Notes under the pieces: model-generated
What the model was told of the DNA's origin: nothing
Databases searched by the model: none
What the model saw: only the letters and a program-made list of their open reading frames with translations
Shown here: positions 17,266 to 26,024 of the stretch, in pieces
Layout of the letters: the number at the start of each line of letters is the position of its first letter
How positions within the stretch are numbered: the first letter of the stretch is position 1
Assembly (NCBI RefSeq): GCF_014705655.1
Contig: NZ_JACXIY010000015.1
Span: forward strand, 202,785-266,784
DNA: 64,000 bases
DNA from: Paenibacillus arenilitoris
GTDB lineage: Bacteria; Bacillota; Bacilli; Paenibacillales; Paenibacillaceae
Reading direction: 5' to 3'
Translations under genes and position numbers: made by a program

Positions 17266-17448
17266 ATGGATAAAATGAAAGTAACGTACGAAGCGATGCT
17301 CGGTCTGGCCGCGGAATTCGTGCTTGACGAAGCGGTGCTGAAGTTCCGGACGAACCAAATTTACGACGACATCGACAAGGCGCTGGCCGCGGGAGACGAG
17401 GATACGTTTTACCGCCTTGCGAAACAGTTGAATGCATTAAAGAGATAG
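17266..17448 (+). CDS. IDEAL domain protein
   Basis: 60 aa. Residues ~18-58 match the IDEAL domain (V-L-D-E-A-V-L-K-F-R-T-N-Q-I, then I-D-K-A-L-A-A-G-D-E, F-Y-R-L-A-K-Q-L). In B. subtilis this domain ends YpiB, next to ypiF as here; YpiB has an extra N-terminal domain missing in this protein. GGAGGTG lies before ATG 17266. Function of the isolated domain is unknown. Confidence 0.8.
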   Translation: MDKMKVTYEAMLGLAAEFVLDEAVLKFRTNQIYDDIDKALAAGDEDTFYRLAKQLNALKR

Positions 17449-17483
17449 CTTCTTTTGCTAGAGTCGCGCGGCATAAGAAGCGG

Positions 17484-17540
17484 AAGCTTCCTTGCCCTTG
17501 CCGGACCGCGCGTCCGGAAGGGGGAGGGAGCTTTTTTTTT
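17484..17540 (+). terminator. Large intrinsic terminator after IDEAL gene
   Basis: Stem built from AGCTTCC, CCCTT and CCGGA on the left and TCCGG, AAGGG and GGGAGCT on the right, apical loop CCGCGCG, followed by nine T (17532-17540). Confidence 0.85.
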
Positions 17541-17671
17541 GGGAGCTCGGGCAGATTGGCAAGATGGCGGATTGGCGTTACCATAGGATAAGCGCGATAG
17601 GCGGCCAAGAAAAAGCGGAGCAGCCGATGCGAGGTTTCGAAGCGACTATACTTTGGGAGTGAGAAGAGAAA

Positions 17672-18112
17672 ATGAAGTTTAGCGAAATTGCAAGCGAACA
17701 ATGGGAGGAACTCGCTCCTTATTTGGATACTTGCCTGCTGCCCGTAACGGGGTTGTCCGGCGGCGAGAAGCCCCATGAGGCGACGCAGCGGCTGGAGCGT
17801 TTAAGGGATTTGCTCGATTTGATCGAGATTCCGTTCAAGGGAAGGATCGTGACGTATCCGGCTTGGCATTATGCGAACGGCGCAAATTGGCAGGAAGCGC
17901 TGAACGGCTGGTGCGAGGCGGCCAAGAAATCCGGCTTCCGGTACGTCATCGTCGCTTCGGCCAACCAGGCGCTGGAGCTGCGAGAGCATTCCGCGGATCT
18001 CTGTTTTCTGCCTGATGAAGACGGGAAGCTTCCGAAGGCGACCGAAGTGTCGGAAACCGTTCGTGCGCTGTGGAGCGGACAAGCTGCCGAATCGGAGGCG
18101 GGCTCCGAATAA
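17672..18112 (+). CDS. ypiF: YpiF-like protein (DUF2487)
   Basis: 146 aa, soluble. N-terminal M-K-F-S-E-I and a central P-V-T-G-L-S-G-G-E-K-P-H-E segment suit the YpiF/DUF2487 family, which sits just before qcrA in B. subtilis too. Function is not known. The acidic C-terminus (S-E-A-G-S-E) looks disordered. The start has GGGAGTGAGAAGAG upstream. The assignment rests partly on gene order. Confidence 0.75.
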   Translation: MKFSEIASEQWEELAPYLDTCLLPVTGLSGGEKPHEATQRLERLRDLLDLIEIPFKGRIVTYPAWHYANGANWQEALNGWCEAAKKSGFRYVIVASANQALELREHSADLCFLPDEDGKLPKATEVSETVRALWSGQAAESEAGSE

Positions 18113-18168
18113 GAAGGGCCGATTTTGGGGAAAACAAATGCCAGAGCAGGTCAAATGTGACAAAATGA

Positions 18169-18196
18169 TAACAAATTTTTGAACGACAATTTGTTA
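18169..18196 (+). repeat. Inverted repeat upstream of qcr promoter
   Basis: TAACAAATT (18169-18177) and AATTTGTTA (18188-18196), perfect 9-bp arms with a 10-bp spacer, 25 bases before the -35 box. Candidate operator for a respiratory regulator; it does not match a textbook Rex or Fnr site. Confidence 0.6.
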
Positions 18197-18221
18197 ACGA
18201 CTCAAATGTATGGCCATATTC

Positions 18222-18250
18222 TTGACGCTCCCAAGCACCTAGGCTATTAT
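18222..18250 (+). promoter_or_regulatory. qcrABC promoter
   Basis: TTGACG (18222-18227), 17-base spacer, TATTAT (18245-18250), 80 bases before qcrA. Confidence 0.8.
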
Positions 18251-18330
18251 AGTTATGTCCTAGTTCGTCATGTGTTTTTGCCGTGCGGCAAGACGCGAGA
18301 TATGGTTGGCAAAGGGGGTTAGAACAGAAG

Positions 18331-18864
18331 ATGAGTAACCATGAACAACATGATTCCGCGCATAAACCGGTTCAGCGCAAAGAGATGTCCCGGCGTCAAT
18401 TTTTGTCATATACGCTTGGCGGCACGACTGCATTTATGATGGGCGGCGCGGTATTGCCAATGGTTCGTTTTGCAGTGGATCCGCTGCTGGTGAAGAAGAC
18501 CGGAAGCAATTTCGTAAAAGTTGTGGAAGAAAGCAAAATTACGGACGAGCCGCAAGAATTCAAATTCAAGATTCATCAGGTCGACGGCTGGTACGAAAGC
18601 GATCCCGAGCTGTCCGCGTGGATTTCCAAGGACGCGAACAACAATATTTTTGCGCTTTCGCCGGTGTGTAAGCATCTTGGCTGCACGATTGCCTGGAACG
18701 CCAAGGGCAAGAACGAGTATGACTGTCCTTGTCACGACGCCCGCTACACGAAAGACGGGAAGAACCTTGCCGTTGCGCCGAAGCCGCTCGATGAATACGA
18801 AGTTAAGGTTGAAGACGGATTCGTATACGTGGGTCCGGTAAGACCGAATACACGATTAGGTTAA
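18331..18864 (+). CDS. qcrA: Menaquinol:cytochrome c reductase Rieske subunit
   Basis: 177 aa. Carries the [2Fe-2S] cluster of the b6c complex: C-K-H-L-G-C and C-P-C-H ligand pairs (about residues 112-137). N-terminal S-R-R-Q-F-L-S-Y followed by a hydrophobic span is a Tat-type signal anchor. First gene of qcrABC; the three genes follow with short gaps and good ribosome binding sites. Confidence 0.96.
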   Translation: MSNHEQHDSAHKPVQRKEMSRRQFLSYTLGGTTAFMMGGAVLPMVRFAVDPLLVKKTGSNFVKVVEESKITDEPQEFKFKIHQVDGWYESDPELSAWISKDANNNIFALSPVCKHLGCTIAWNAKGKNEYDCPCHDARYTKDGKNLAVAPKPLDEYEVKVEDGFVYVGPVRPNTRLG

Positions 18865-18880
18865 GGAGGGCGTATTGCAG

Positions 18881-19552
18881 ATGTTTAAAAGTGTATACAA
18901 CTGGATTGACGAACGTCTTGACATTACGCCGCTTTGGAGAGACGTCGCCGATCACGAGGTGCCCGAGCACGTCAACCCGGCGCACCACTTCTCCGCCTTC
19001 GTCTATTGCTTCGGCGGCTTGACGTTCTTCATTACCGTGATTCAAATTCTGTCCGGCATGTTCCTTACGATGTACTACGTACCGGACATTATCAACGCCT
19101 ATGCGAGCGTTGACTACTTGCAGCACCAAGTCGCATTCGGGCAAATCGTCCGCGGCATGCACCATTTCGGGGCGAGCCTTGTTATCGTTATGATGTTCCT
19201 ACATACCCTCCGAGTGTTCTTTACCGGTTCCTACAAAGCGCCGCGCGAAATGAACTGGGTAGTCGGAATGCTCATTTTCTTCATCATGTTAGGTCTCGGC
19301 TTCACGGGCTACCTGCTCCCTTGGGATAACAAAGCCTACTACGCGACGAAGGTCGGTGTCGAAATTGCCGCATCCGTTCCGGTACTTGGCCCATACATCG
19401 CCGACTTCCTGTACGGCGGCGATATCGTAGGCGCGCAGACGCTCACCCGCTTCTTTGCGATCCACGTATTCTTCTTGCCTGGCGCATTGATCGCGATGCT
19501 CGCCGCGCACTTTATCATGATTCGGAGACAAGGTATTTCCGGACCACTCTAA
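18881..19552 (+). CDS. qcrB: Menaquinol:cytochrome c reductase cytochrome b subunit
   Basis: 223 aa, b6-type with four membrane helices. Heme-ligand histidine pairs lie in the second and fourth helices (R-G-M-H-H-F-G-A-S and M-F-L-H; F-F-A-I-H and A-A-H-F). P-W-D-N-K-A-Y-Y-A-T-K near 150 is typical of the short b6 form. ATG 18881 is 10 bases after AAGGAGGG; a TTG at 18875 is too close. Confidence 0.96.
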   Translation: MFKSVYNWIDERLDITPLWRDVADHEVPEHVNPAHHFSAFVYCFGGLTFFITVIQILSGMFLTMYYVPDIINAYASVDYLQHQVAFGQIVRGMHHFGASLVIVMMFLHTLRVFFTGSYKAPREMNWVVGMLIFFIMLGLGFTGYLLPWDNKAYYATKVGVEIAASVPVLGPYIADFLYGGDIVGAQTLTRFFAIHVFFLPGALIAMLAAHFIMIRRQGISGPL

Positions 19553-19570
19553 GCGAAGGAGGGCTTACTT

Positions 19571-20440
19571 ATGGCGCACGGTCATAAATCGAACGAGAAG
19601 GTTGTCTACGTCGGCGATTCGCGCGTGAAGAGAAGCAACCATCCGAACATCCCTCCTGACTACACTTCGTTCCCGGGCAAGTCGGAAGCGTTCATTCCGA
19701 ACTTCCTGCTTAAGGAATGGATGGTCGGATGTGTCGTATTGGTCGGCTTCCTCGTCTGGACGATCGCGGAGCCCGCACCGCTTGGGTATCCCGCCGATCC
19801 GACGAATGCCGCGTTCATCCCGATGCCGGACTGGTACTTCCTGTTCCTGTATCAATTTTTGAAATATCCGTATGTATCTCAAGACTATATCCTGCTCGGA
19901 ACGCTGGGCGTTCCCGGCGTTATGTTCGGCGCATTAATGCTCGCTCCTTTCCTGGATACGGGCAAGGAACGCCGTTTTTACCGCAGGCCGATCGCATCGT
20001 CGCTTATGTTTCTCTCGCTTATCGCCTGCATCTATTTGACCATCGTTTCTTGGGATCACTACCAGCATACGCTGGAAGCCAACGGTCAAATTCCGGAGCA
20101 TCACGAACGTGAAGAGAAGGCTCGCGAAGCGGCCGAAGCCGGAGAGGAACGTCCGAACTATACGAAGCCGGCTCCAGTGGCTTCGCTAGTCGATGCTGAC
20201 GACCCTGCCATGGAGATTGCGAAGCAAGCCAATTGCGTAAGCTGCCATGCCGCCGACCTGAAAGGTCAAGGCTCGGTACCGGCATTGACCGGCATAGGCG
20301 ACCGTCTGGATAAGGACCAACTCGTAGATGTGATTACAAATGGACGCGGAGGAATGCCTCAATTCAAGGATCAGCTTTCCGCGGAAGAGATCGACCAGCT
20401 CGCGACTTGGCTTTCCAAACAAAAAGTGGCGGCCGAATAG
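19571..20440 (+). CDS. qcrC: Menaquinol:cytochrome c reductase cytochrome b/c subunit
   Basis: 289 aa fusion. The N-terminal ~165 residues are a subunit IV-like part with three membrane helices (P-D-W-Y-F-L-F-L-Y-Q near 87); an acidic/Ala linker (E-E-K-A-R-E-A-A-E-A-G-E) leads to a cytochrome c domain with C-V-S-C-H near 222 and the axial Met in G-G-M-P-Q near 261. This b-c fusion is the known Bacillus form of the complex. GAAGGAGGG lies upstream. Confidence 0.96.
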   Translation: MAHGHKSNEKVVYVGDSRVKRSNHPNIPPDYTSFPGKSEAFIPNFLLKEWMVGCVVLVGFLVWTIAEPAPLGYPADPTNAAFIPMPDWYFLFLYQFLKYPYVSQDYILLGTLGVPGVMFGALMLAPFLDTGKERRFYRRPIASSLMFLSLIACIYLTIVSWDHYQHTLEANGQIPEHHEREEKAREAAEAGEERPNYTKPAPVASLVDADDPAMEIAKQANCVSCHAADLKGQGSVPALTGIGDRLDKDQLVDVITNGRGGMPQFKDQLSAEEIDQLATWLSKQKVAAE

Positions 20441-20453
20441 TCCGCCGACCTAT

Positions 20454-20491
20454 AAAAAAACCTGATCGTATCATGCGGTCAGGTTTTTTTT
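20454..20491. terminator. Terminator of qcrABC
   Basis: AAAAAAACCTGA pairs with TCAGGTTTTTTTT around an internal CG/CG stem. A-rich on one side and T-rich on the other, so it could work in both directions. Confidence 0.88.
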
Positions 20492-20521
20492 GAATCCCTA
20501 CCCGAGAGGACGTGCCGATCC

Positions 20522-21151
20522 ATGCTCTCCGCCTTTTGGAGCCGCGATTTTTTGCTTAATCGGTCATTTCTATGGTTATTGTTTATCGTGAATTTATTGG
20601 GGACGATATACGGCTATATTTGGTACGAAGGACAATTGGCCGATACGCTGCAGCATCATCCGCTATGGCGGATCGTATTCGTGCCCGACTCGCCGACGGC
20701 AAGCTTATTCTTCACTTTAACCTTGCTATATTGGCTGTTTCCGCCGAGAGATCCGAACCGCGTCGCGGCCGCCGGCCGCAGCGTCATCGAAGCGCTCGGC
20801 GTCGTCTGCTCGGTTAAATACGGCATATGGGCCGTCGCGATGATCGTCGCGGGAGCGTGGCAGGGGGCGGAGCTGCACTGGCAGCATTACATGCTGATGG
20901 CATCGCATCTCGGCATGGCGTTCGAGGCGCTGCTGTACTACCGCTTCATGCGGGCCGGAATCGCCGCATTGCTGGTCGGAACGGGCTGGCTGCTCTTAAA
21001 CGATACGGTCGACTACACCTTCGGGATTTTCCCTTACCTCGCGGACGAGCTTGACGACGATTTGCCGGCCGTTCGCTCGTTTACGTACGGCTTGAGTATA
21101 TTCAGCTTCGCCGCCGCTTGGCTCGTATGGCGCTTCCGAAAGCAGGCATAA
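20522..21151 (+). CDS. ypjA: YpjA-like membrane protein (DUF1405)
   Basis: 209 aa with about six hydrophobic helices (residues ~15-32, 60-75, 98-115, 122-142, 145-160, 185-203). W-Y-E-G-Q-L near 35, histidines H-W-Q-H-Y and D-Y-T-F-G-I-F-P-Y-L-A-D are characteristic. Membrane protein of unknown function, located downstream of qcrC as in B. subtilis. Confidence 0.85.
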   Translation: MLSAFWSRDFLLNRSFLWLLFIVNLLGTIYGYIWYEGQLADTLQHHPLWRIVFVPDSPTASLFFTLTLLYWLFPPRDPNRVAAAGRSVIEALGVVCSVKYGIWAVAMIVAGAWQGAELHWQHYMLMASHLGMAFEALLYYRFMRAGIAALLVGTGWLLLNDTVDYTFGIFPYLADELDDDLPAVRSFTYGLSIFSFAAAWLVWRFRKQA

Positions 21152-21194
21152 GGGTGGACATCCTTTCATAGATTGGTCTAAGGGGGGGATGTCC

Positions 21195-22064
21195 ATGAAG
21201 GTACGTATCATTGTTCCTTTCGTTATCTGTATCGTCATGTCGATCGGATCGGCGAGCGCTGTCTGGGGAGGCTCGTCTTCCATGAACCCGTTCGCATCGG
21301 TTTTCCTGCCGCAGCCGCAAGGACAGCTGTCCAAGCTGGATGAATTGGCCAACTCGATTTATAACGCGGCCTATACGGGTAATCGTCAGGCCGGTTTTCA
21401 ATATGTGCAGCAGCTGGAGCGCGTTCTAGATGTGGCGGCTGACGTATTGCCCGGGCATCGGGACGGTTGGACCGCAATGGCCAAGGATGCGGACGCGATC
21501 AAGCTGAAGCTGCTTATTAAAGGGAGCGGGGCGGGCTGGCTGTCCGAGGCTTCCCGCCTCCGGTTATCCGCCGATGCCCTCGTTCATCCGGAGCATGCGC
21601 TGTGGCTGCAATACGAAACCGTCATGCTGGACGATCTGTCCCGAACCGAGAAGGCGTGGAAGCGTCAGACCGGGGATGCCGCACAGGCCGCCCGGGCGGC
21701 GCTCGATAGCTTGCGGTCGCATGCCGAGCGGGTCGAGCCCGCTGTCGCCATGTTATACGGATCCGATCGGATGCTTGAGTTGAAGGAGAGGCTGCGATAT
21801 ACGGATCGGCTGCTGAAGTCGGCTGCCGCGCCGGCGGACAAGGACGGCCCGGTCGATCATTCCCTGAACGCTTTGAAGGATGCGATCGTCAGGCTATACG
21901 AGAACAGCGGCGCTGCGATCGCCGTGCCGGCGGTCGCTCCGCCCGCTTCGGCGAATCCGATCGGCTGGGCGATGCTTCTCGGCGCAATCATCTCCGCGGT
22001 GCTCACTTATTCAGGCTGGCGGAAATACAGGACGAATCCTTATGGAAGCAAGCCGATCACCTAG
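21195..22064 (+). CDS. ypjB: YpjB-like sporulation protein
   Basis: 289 aa. N-terminal signal/anchor (I-I-V-P-F-V-I-C-I-V-M-S-I-G), a long helical extracytoplasmic part, and a C-terminal membrane helix (W-A-M-L-L-G-A-I-I-S-A-V-L) ending in a short basic tail. The B. subtilis homologue is associated with sporulation. ATG 21195 has AGGGGGGG 6 bases upstream. Faces ypjC with only 4 bases between stops. Confidence 0.75.
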   Translation: MKVRIIVPFVICIVMSIGSASAVWGGSSSMNPFASVFLPQPQGQLSKLDELANSIYNAAYTGNRQAGFQYVQQLERVLDVAADVLPGHRDGWTAMAKDADAIKLKLLIKGSGAGWLSEASRLRLSADALVHPEHALWLQYETVMLDDLSRTEKAWKRQTGDAAQAARAALDSLRSHAERVEPAVAMLYGSDRMLELKERLRYTDRLLKSAAAPADKDGPVDHSLNALKDAIVRLYENSGAAIAVPAVAPPASANPIGWAMLLGAIISAVLTYSGWRKYRTNPYGSKPIT

Positions 22065-22068
22065 TCGG

Positions 22069-22932
22069 CTATTCTTCCTTAAAGCCTTCGCCGAGAACGT
22101 CATGCACTTCATTGATAATTATGAACGCCCTGGGGTCTATGCTGCGGACGATCGTTTTCAAACGGCGGATTTCCTGCCTTTGGACGACGCAGTATACGAC
22201 CTCTTTTTGCTGTCCCGAGTATACCCCTCTTGCCGGAATCAGGGTAACTCCGCGTTCCAGATCGATCGTGATTTGCTTCGAGATCTCCTCCCCATGGTCG
22301 GTAATGATGGAGAACGCTTTTGCGGCATAGGCCCCGTCCTGAATAAAATCGATCAGCTTCGAGGCGATGAATACCGTTACGAGGGTATAGAGCACTTTCG
22401 ACATCGGTATGTAGAACAAGGAAGCGCCGATAATGACGGCATCCAGCGTCAAAATGATCTGGCCCATGCTGATGCCCCTAGAACGGGCGACGATCCGGGC
22501 CACGATATCGACGCCTCCGGTCGTTCCTCCGAAACGGAATACGATGCCGAGGCCCGTGCCGAGCGACACGCCGGCGTAAAGCGCGGCAAGCATGTAATCT
22601 TGCGTGCTGCGAAAAGGAACGAGCAGTCCGGTTTCGATCAACCGCTCCATAAGCGCCAAAAACGCGGACAGCGAGACGATGCCGAGCAGCGTGTACATCA
22701 TTTGGCCCCTCCCGAGCGCCTTCCAGCCAATCAGAAACAATGGCACGTTAAGCAGCAGCGTCGTTATGGAAAGAGGCCAGCCGGCCGCGTAATTAAGAAG
22801 AACGGCTATGCCGGTGGCGCCGCCTTCCATCAGCTGGTTAGGGATGACGAAATAATGAAGTCCGAACGCGTAGATGGCCGTTCCGATCAATATCGGGAAG
22901 ACGATGCGCGATTGTTCTATGATTTTCGACAT
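22069..22932 (-). CDS. ypjC: YitT/DUF2179 membrane protein (YpjC-like)
   Basis: 287 aa. Five to six membrane helices in the first ~200 residues (L-H-Y-F-V-I-P-N-Q-L-M-E-G-G-A-T-G-I and F-R-F-G-G-T-T-G-G-V-D-I are family signatures) followed by a cytoplasmic DUF2179 domain (I-T-D-H-G-E-E-I, then E-V-V-Y-C-V-V). Role unknown. The gene is reversed relative to its neighbours, and no hairpin terminator fits in the gap with ypjB. Confidence 0.88.
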   Translation of the reverse strand: MSKIIEQSRIVFPILIGTAIYAFGLHYFVIPNQLMEGGATGIAVLLNYAAGWPLSITTLLLNVPLFLIGWKALGRGQMMYTLLGIVSLSAFLALMERLIETGLLVPFRSTQDYMLAALYAGVSLGTGLGIVFRFGGTTGGVDIVARIVARSRGISMGQIILTLDAVIIGASLFYIPMSKVLYTLVTVFIASKLIDFIQDGAYAAKAFSIITDHGEEISKQITIDLERGVTLIPARGVYSGQQKEVVYCVVQRQEIRRLKTIVRSIDPRAFIIINEVHDVLGEGFKEE

Positions 22933-22998
22933 GGGTTACGACTCCTTTGGATGATGGATTCCTTTGTAGTATGGCACAAGGCGGCGATTCGAAAAACA

Positions 22999-23027
22999 TT
23001 GATTTTAACAATGCGTTTCGTTAACAT
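22999..23027 (+). promoter_or_regulatory. Candidate ypjD-dapB operon promoter
   Basis: TTGATT (22999-23004), 17-base spacer, TAACAT (23022-23027), 39 bases before ypjD in the divergent gap with ypjC. Confidence 0.5.
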
Positions 23028-23066
23028 AGGGAATGGATAGCCATTGACGGGAAAGGAACGTAGAGA

Positions 23067-23390
23067 ATGCCGGACAAATCGTTAGCAGATATTCAAAGAG
23101 AAGTGGACGATTACATCTCTCAATTCAAGGAAGGTTATTTCAGTCCGCTGGCCTTGATGGCCAGAATGTCGGAAGAAGTCGGAGAACTGGCAAGGGAAGT
23201 GAACCACTTCTACGGCGAAAAGCCGAAAAAAGCGGACGAAGCCGAAAATTCCGTCGAGATGGAGCTTGGCGACATTTTATTCCTTTTATCCTGCTTCGCC
23301 AATTCCTTGAACATCGACCTGACGGAGGCGCACAATAAAGTGATGCATAAGTTCGCTACCCGGGACGCCAACCGGTGGACGAAGAAATAG
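23067..23390 (+). CDS. ypjD: MazG-like nucleotide pyrophosphohydrolase YpjD
   Basis: 107 aa all-alpha NTP-PPase. Metal-binding acidic motifs E-E-V-G-E-L (about residues 36-41) and E-L-G-D-I-L-F (67-73) are intact. Probably removes non-canonical nucleotides. Short single-domain form, as in B. subtilis YpjD upstream of dapB. Confidence 0.9.
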   Translation: MPDKSLADIQREVDDYISQFKEGYFSPLALMARMSEEVGELAREVNHFYGEKPKKADEAENSVEMELGDILFLLSCFANSLNIDLTEAHNKVMHKFATRDANRWTKK

Positions 23391-23456
23391 ACCGAACAGT
23401 AAACAAGCTCGCTACATATGCTGTACCATCAACCTGTGTACAAGGAGGATGGGCGG

Positions 23457-24002
23457 ATGGATGGAGAGAGCTGCATCAAGAAAGCATACGAATTCATATT
23501 CAACAGCGATTTCGAGCAAGCCATTTATTGGTTTGAACAAGCAATCGCAGCTGATCCGAATAACGCGTCTTATTATCATAAATGCGCAGTATCCTGCGCG
23601 CGAAGCGGCAAATGGGCGAAAGCGAAGCTCCATGCGGACGCGGCCGTCAAGCTCGATCCGGAGCATCCCGAGTACCACTATCATCTGCAGACGGTGGAGG
23701 CAGGCATGTTTCGGAACGATGCCGACCTGCTGCTTGCCTCGGATCCGCCCAAACTGTCCGAGGCGGCCGAGTTGCTGAAGCGGGCGGCGGCGCTGGATCC
23801 GCTAAGCTTCGAAGCCTTCTACAAGCTGGGAGTCGTCTACTCCGAGCTTAATCGATTGGACGAAGCGGCGGCCAGCGCCAAGGAAGCAATGCGGTTGGAC
23901 CCTGCGCATTCCGCCGCGCGCAGACTGCTTGCCGACGTCAATCGCAAGCGGCGATTGCTTCGCGTACGGATCAACGCGCGAAATAGGAAAAGGAACAGGT
24001 GA
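23457..24002 (+). CDS. TPR-repeat protein
   Basis: 181 aa. Repeats of about 34 residues with TPR spacing: A-I-Y-W-F-E-Q-A-I-A-A-D-P-N-N, A-K-A-K-L-H-A-D-A-A-V-K-L-D-P-E-H and E-A-A-A-S-A-K-E-A-M-R-L-D-P. The C-terminus is strongly basic (N-R-K-R-R-L-L-R-V-R). AAGGAGG is 8 bases before ATG 23457. Stop shares a base with the dapB start (TGATG). No equivalent in the B. subtilis ypjD-dapB gap; likely an adaptor, partner unknown. Confidence 0.8.
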   Translation: MDGESCIKKAYEFIFNSDFEQAIYWFEQAIAADPNNASYYHKCAVSCARSGKWAKAKLHADAAVKLDPEHPEYHYHLQTVEAGMFRNDADLLLASDPPKLSEAAELLKRAAALDPLSFEAFYKLGVVYSELNRLDEAAASAKEAMRLDPAHSAARRLLADVNRKRRLLRVRINARNRKRNR

Positions 24003-24814
24003 TGAGCATGACGACTCAACAGATAAAAGTAGCCGTAGCAGGCGCAAGCGGACGAATGGGCCGCGAAGTCGTAAAAATGGTGCTGGAGGACGACGCGCTT
24101 CAATTAGTCGCAGCCGCCGCTCCTTCGGCCGGTCCCGTCGACGCGGGCGTATTCGCGGGCAAGCCGGCTACCGGCGTCATCGCGAGCGCGACGCTGGAAG
24201 AGGCGCTGAACGGCTCGGGAGCGGACGTGCTGGTTGATTTTACGGTTCCCCAGGCGGCTTACGGCAACGCGAGAACGGCGATCGAATACGGGGTTCGGCC
24301 GATCATGGGGACGACCGGCTTCACGCCCGAACAAATCGCGGAGCTGGACGAGCTGTGCAAACGGAAGGAAATCGGCGGATTGATCGCGCCCAACTTCTCG
24401 ATCGGCGCCATTCTCATGATGAAGTTCGCGGCGGAAGCCTCGAAATATTTGCCGCACGTGGAAATTATCGAGTACCACGGCGACCAGAAGCTGGATGCGC
24501 CGTCGGGCACGTCGATCAAGACGGCCGAGCTGATTGCGGAGGTTCGCCGCGAGCTGCGCCAAGGCAATCCGAACGAGGAAGAAGTCATCGAAGGAGCCCG
24601 CGGCGGTTACTATAACGGCTTCCGCATACATAGCGTCAGGCTTCCGGGCGTATTCGCCCAGCAGGAAGTCGTATTCGGCGGTCACGGGCAAACGCTGAAG
24701 ATCCGCCACGATTCGTACGACCGGGCCGGTTACATGCCGGGCGTCAACGTCGCGGTCAAGAAGGTTATGACGTACAGCGGTTTAATTTACGGCTTCGAAC
24801 ATATTATGGATTAG
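24002..24814 (+). CDS. dapB: 4-hydroxy-tetrahydrodipicolinate reductase
   Basis: 270 aa. NAD(P)H-dependent step of lysine/meso-DAP synthesis. Dinucleotide loop V-A-G-A-S-G-R-M-G-R (about 12-21); V-D-F-T near 79; catalytic His and Lys in E-Y-H-G-D-Q-K-L-D-A-P-S-G-T-S near 157-171. ATG 24002 chosen for AAAAGGA spacing; GTG 23999 and ATG 24008 are alternatives. Confidence 0.96.
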   Translation: MSMTTQQIKVAVAGASGRMGREVVKMVLEDDALQLVAAAAPSAGPVDAGVFAGKPATGVIASATLEEALNGSGADVLVDFTVPQAAYGNARTAIEYGVRPIMGTTGFTPEQIAELDELCKRKEIGGLIAPNFSIGAILMMKFAAEASKYLPHVEIIEYHGDQKLDAPSGTSIKTAELIAEVRRELRQGNPNEEEVIEGARGGYYNGFRIHSVRLPGVFAQQEVVFGGHGQTLKIRHDSYDRAGYMPGVNVAVKKVMTYSGLIYGFEHIMD

Positions 24815-24844
24815 TTTCATCCGGCAGCGGGAGAGGGGAACGCC

Positions 24845-25267
24845 ATGTTAAACATTGCATTTATCGCGCATGATCGCAAAAAAGAGGAAATCGTCAATTT
24901 CGTCATCGCTTACGAGAACGTATTCGTTCCGCATAAGCTGTACTCCACCGGCACGACCGGCACGCGCATCATGGAGCAAACGAATTTAACCATTCATCGG
25001 TTCATGTCGGGGCCGCTCGGCGGCGACCAGCAGATCGGCGCCATGGTCGCGGAGAACGAGATGGATCTTATTATTTTCCTGCGCGATCCGCTTATGGCGC
25101 AGCCGCACGAGCCGGATATTATTGCGCTGCTCCGGCTATGCGACGTGCAGGGCATTCCGGTAGCGACGAACGTGGCCACCGCCGAGCTGCTCGTGAAAGC
25201 TCTCGAACGCGGCGATTTCGCGTGGCGGGAGCTTGTCCACAAATATAAGCCGGGTCTCGAATCATGA
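24845..25267 (+). CDS. mgsA: Methylglyoxal synthase
   Basis: 140 aa. Converts dihydroxyacetone phosphate to methylglyoxal plus phosphate, a glycolytic overflow route. F-I-A-H-D-R-K-K near 7, phosphate-binding S-T-G-T-T-G (39-44), [10 protein letters not shown] near 60 and L-R-D-P near 85 are all family motifs. Sits between dapB and bshB1 as in B. subtilis; bacillithiol, made by the next genes, helps detoxify methylglyoxal. Confidence 0.96.
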   Translation: MLNIAFIAHDRKKEEIVNFVIAYENVFVPHKLYSTGTTGTRIMEQTNLTIHRFMSGPLGGDQQIGAMVAENEMDLIIFLRDPLMAQPHEPDIIALLRLCDVQGIPVATNVATAELLVKALERGDFAWRELVHKYKPGLES

Positions 25268-25962
25268 TGCAGCCGCTTGATATTCTCGTATTCGGCGCCC
25301 ATGCGGACGATGCGGAAATCGGGATGGGCGGCACGATCGCGAAGCATGTCAAGGCCGGTTACCGCGTCGGCATTTGCGATCTGACGGAAGCGGAAATGTC
25401 GTCGAACGGCACGGTGGAGCTTCGGAAGGAAGAAGCGGCGGCCGCGGCGCGCGTATTGGGTCTGAGCAGACGTTCGAATCTTGCCTTGCCTGACCGCGGA
25501 CTGGAGCCTTCGAGAAGCCAAATCGATCGGATCGTCACTGAGATCAGAGCATGCAAGCCGCGCGTCGTGTTCGCGCCCTATTGGGTGGACCGCCATCCCG
25601 ATCACGTCGCATGCAGCCGCTTGATCGAGGAAGCGGTATTCAACGCCAAGCTTCGGCGCTACATGCCGGAGCTGCCCGCGGTTCAGGTTGAACAGCTTAT
25701 TTACTATTACATTAACGATACCGACCAAATATCGCTTATCATCGACATAAGCGAGCACTATGAAGCGAAGCGCCAGTCGCTGCTCGCGTACCGTTCGCAG
25801 TTCGAATCGGCCGCCGCTGGCGCGGACCGTGTCGCGACGCCTCTGACGAACCGATATATCGAACGCGTGGAAGCGCGCGACTCGCAGCTCGGACAAGCCC
25901 GGGGCTGGGCATACGCAGAGGGCTTTGCCTTGAAGCGCCCGCATGCCGTACAATTTTTTTGA
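25264..25962 (+). CDS. bshB1: Bacillithiol biosynthesis deacetylase BshB1
   Basis: 232 aa, PIG-L/LmbE fold. Removes acetate from GlcNAc-malate. Zinc motif A-H-A-D-D-A-E-I-G (about 12-20) and H-P-D-H near 111-114. Overlaps mgsA by ATGA; ATG 25267 is an alternative start. bshA follows after 62 bases, fixing the pathway. Confidence 0.95.
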   Translation: MMQPLDILVFGAHADDAEIGMGGTIAKHVKAGYRVGICDLTEAEMSSNGTVELRKEEAAAAARVLGLSRRSNLALPDRGLEPSRSQIDRIVTEIRACKPRVVFAPYWVDRHPDHVACSRLIEEAVFNAKLRRYMPELPAVQVEQLIYYYINDTDQISLIIDISEHYEAKRQSLLAYRSQFESAAAGADRVATPLTNRYIERVEARDSQLGQARGWAYAEGFALKRPHAVQFF

Positions 25963-26024
25963 CAAATCGTACAGCTCTTGTCGATACAATAAGATGACGT
26001 GACAAACACAGGAGGTGCGGCAAG

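Noticed and set aside
21880..23040. 386-codon plus-strand frame across ypjC.
   Set aside because: ypjC on the minus strand shows family motifs and membrane helices; the plus frame is Arg/Asp-rich with no match.
25959..25990. TTGACA and TACAAT as a bshA promoter.
   Set aside because: Spacer is 20 bases, outside the useful range; kept only as a remark under bshA.
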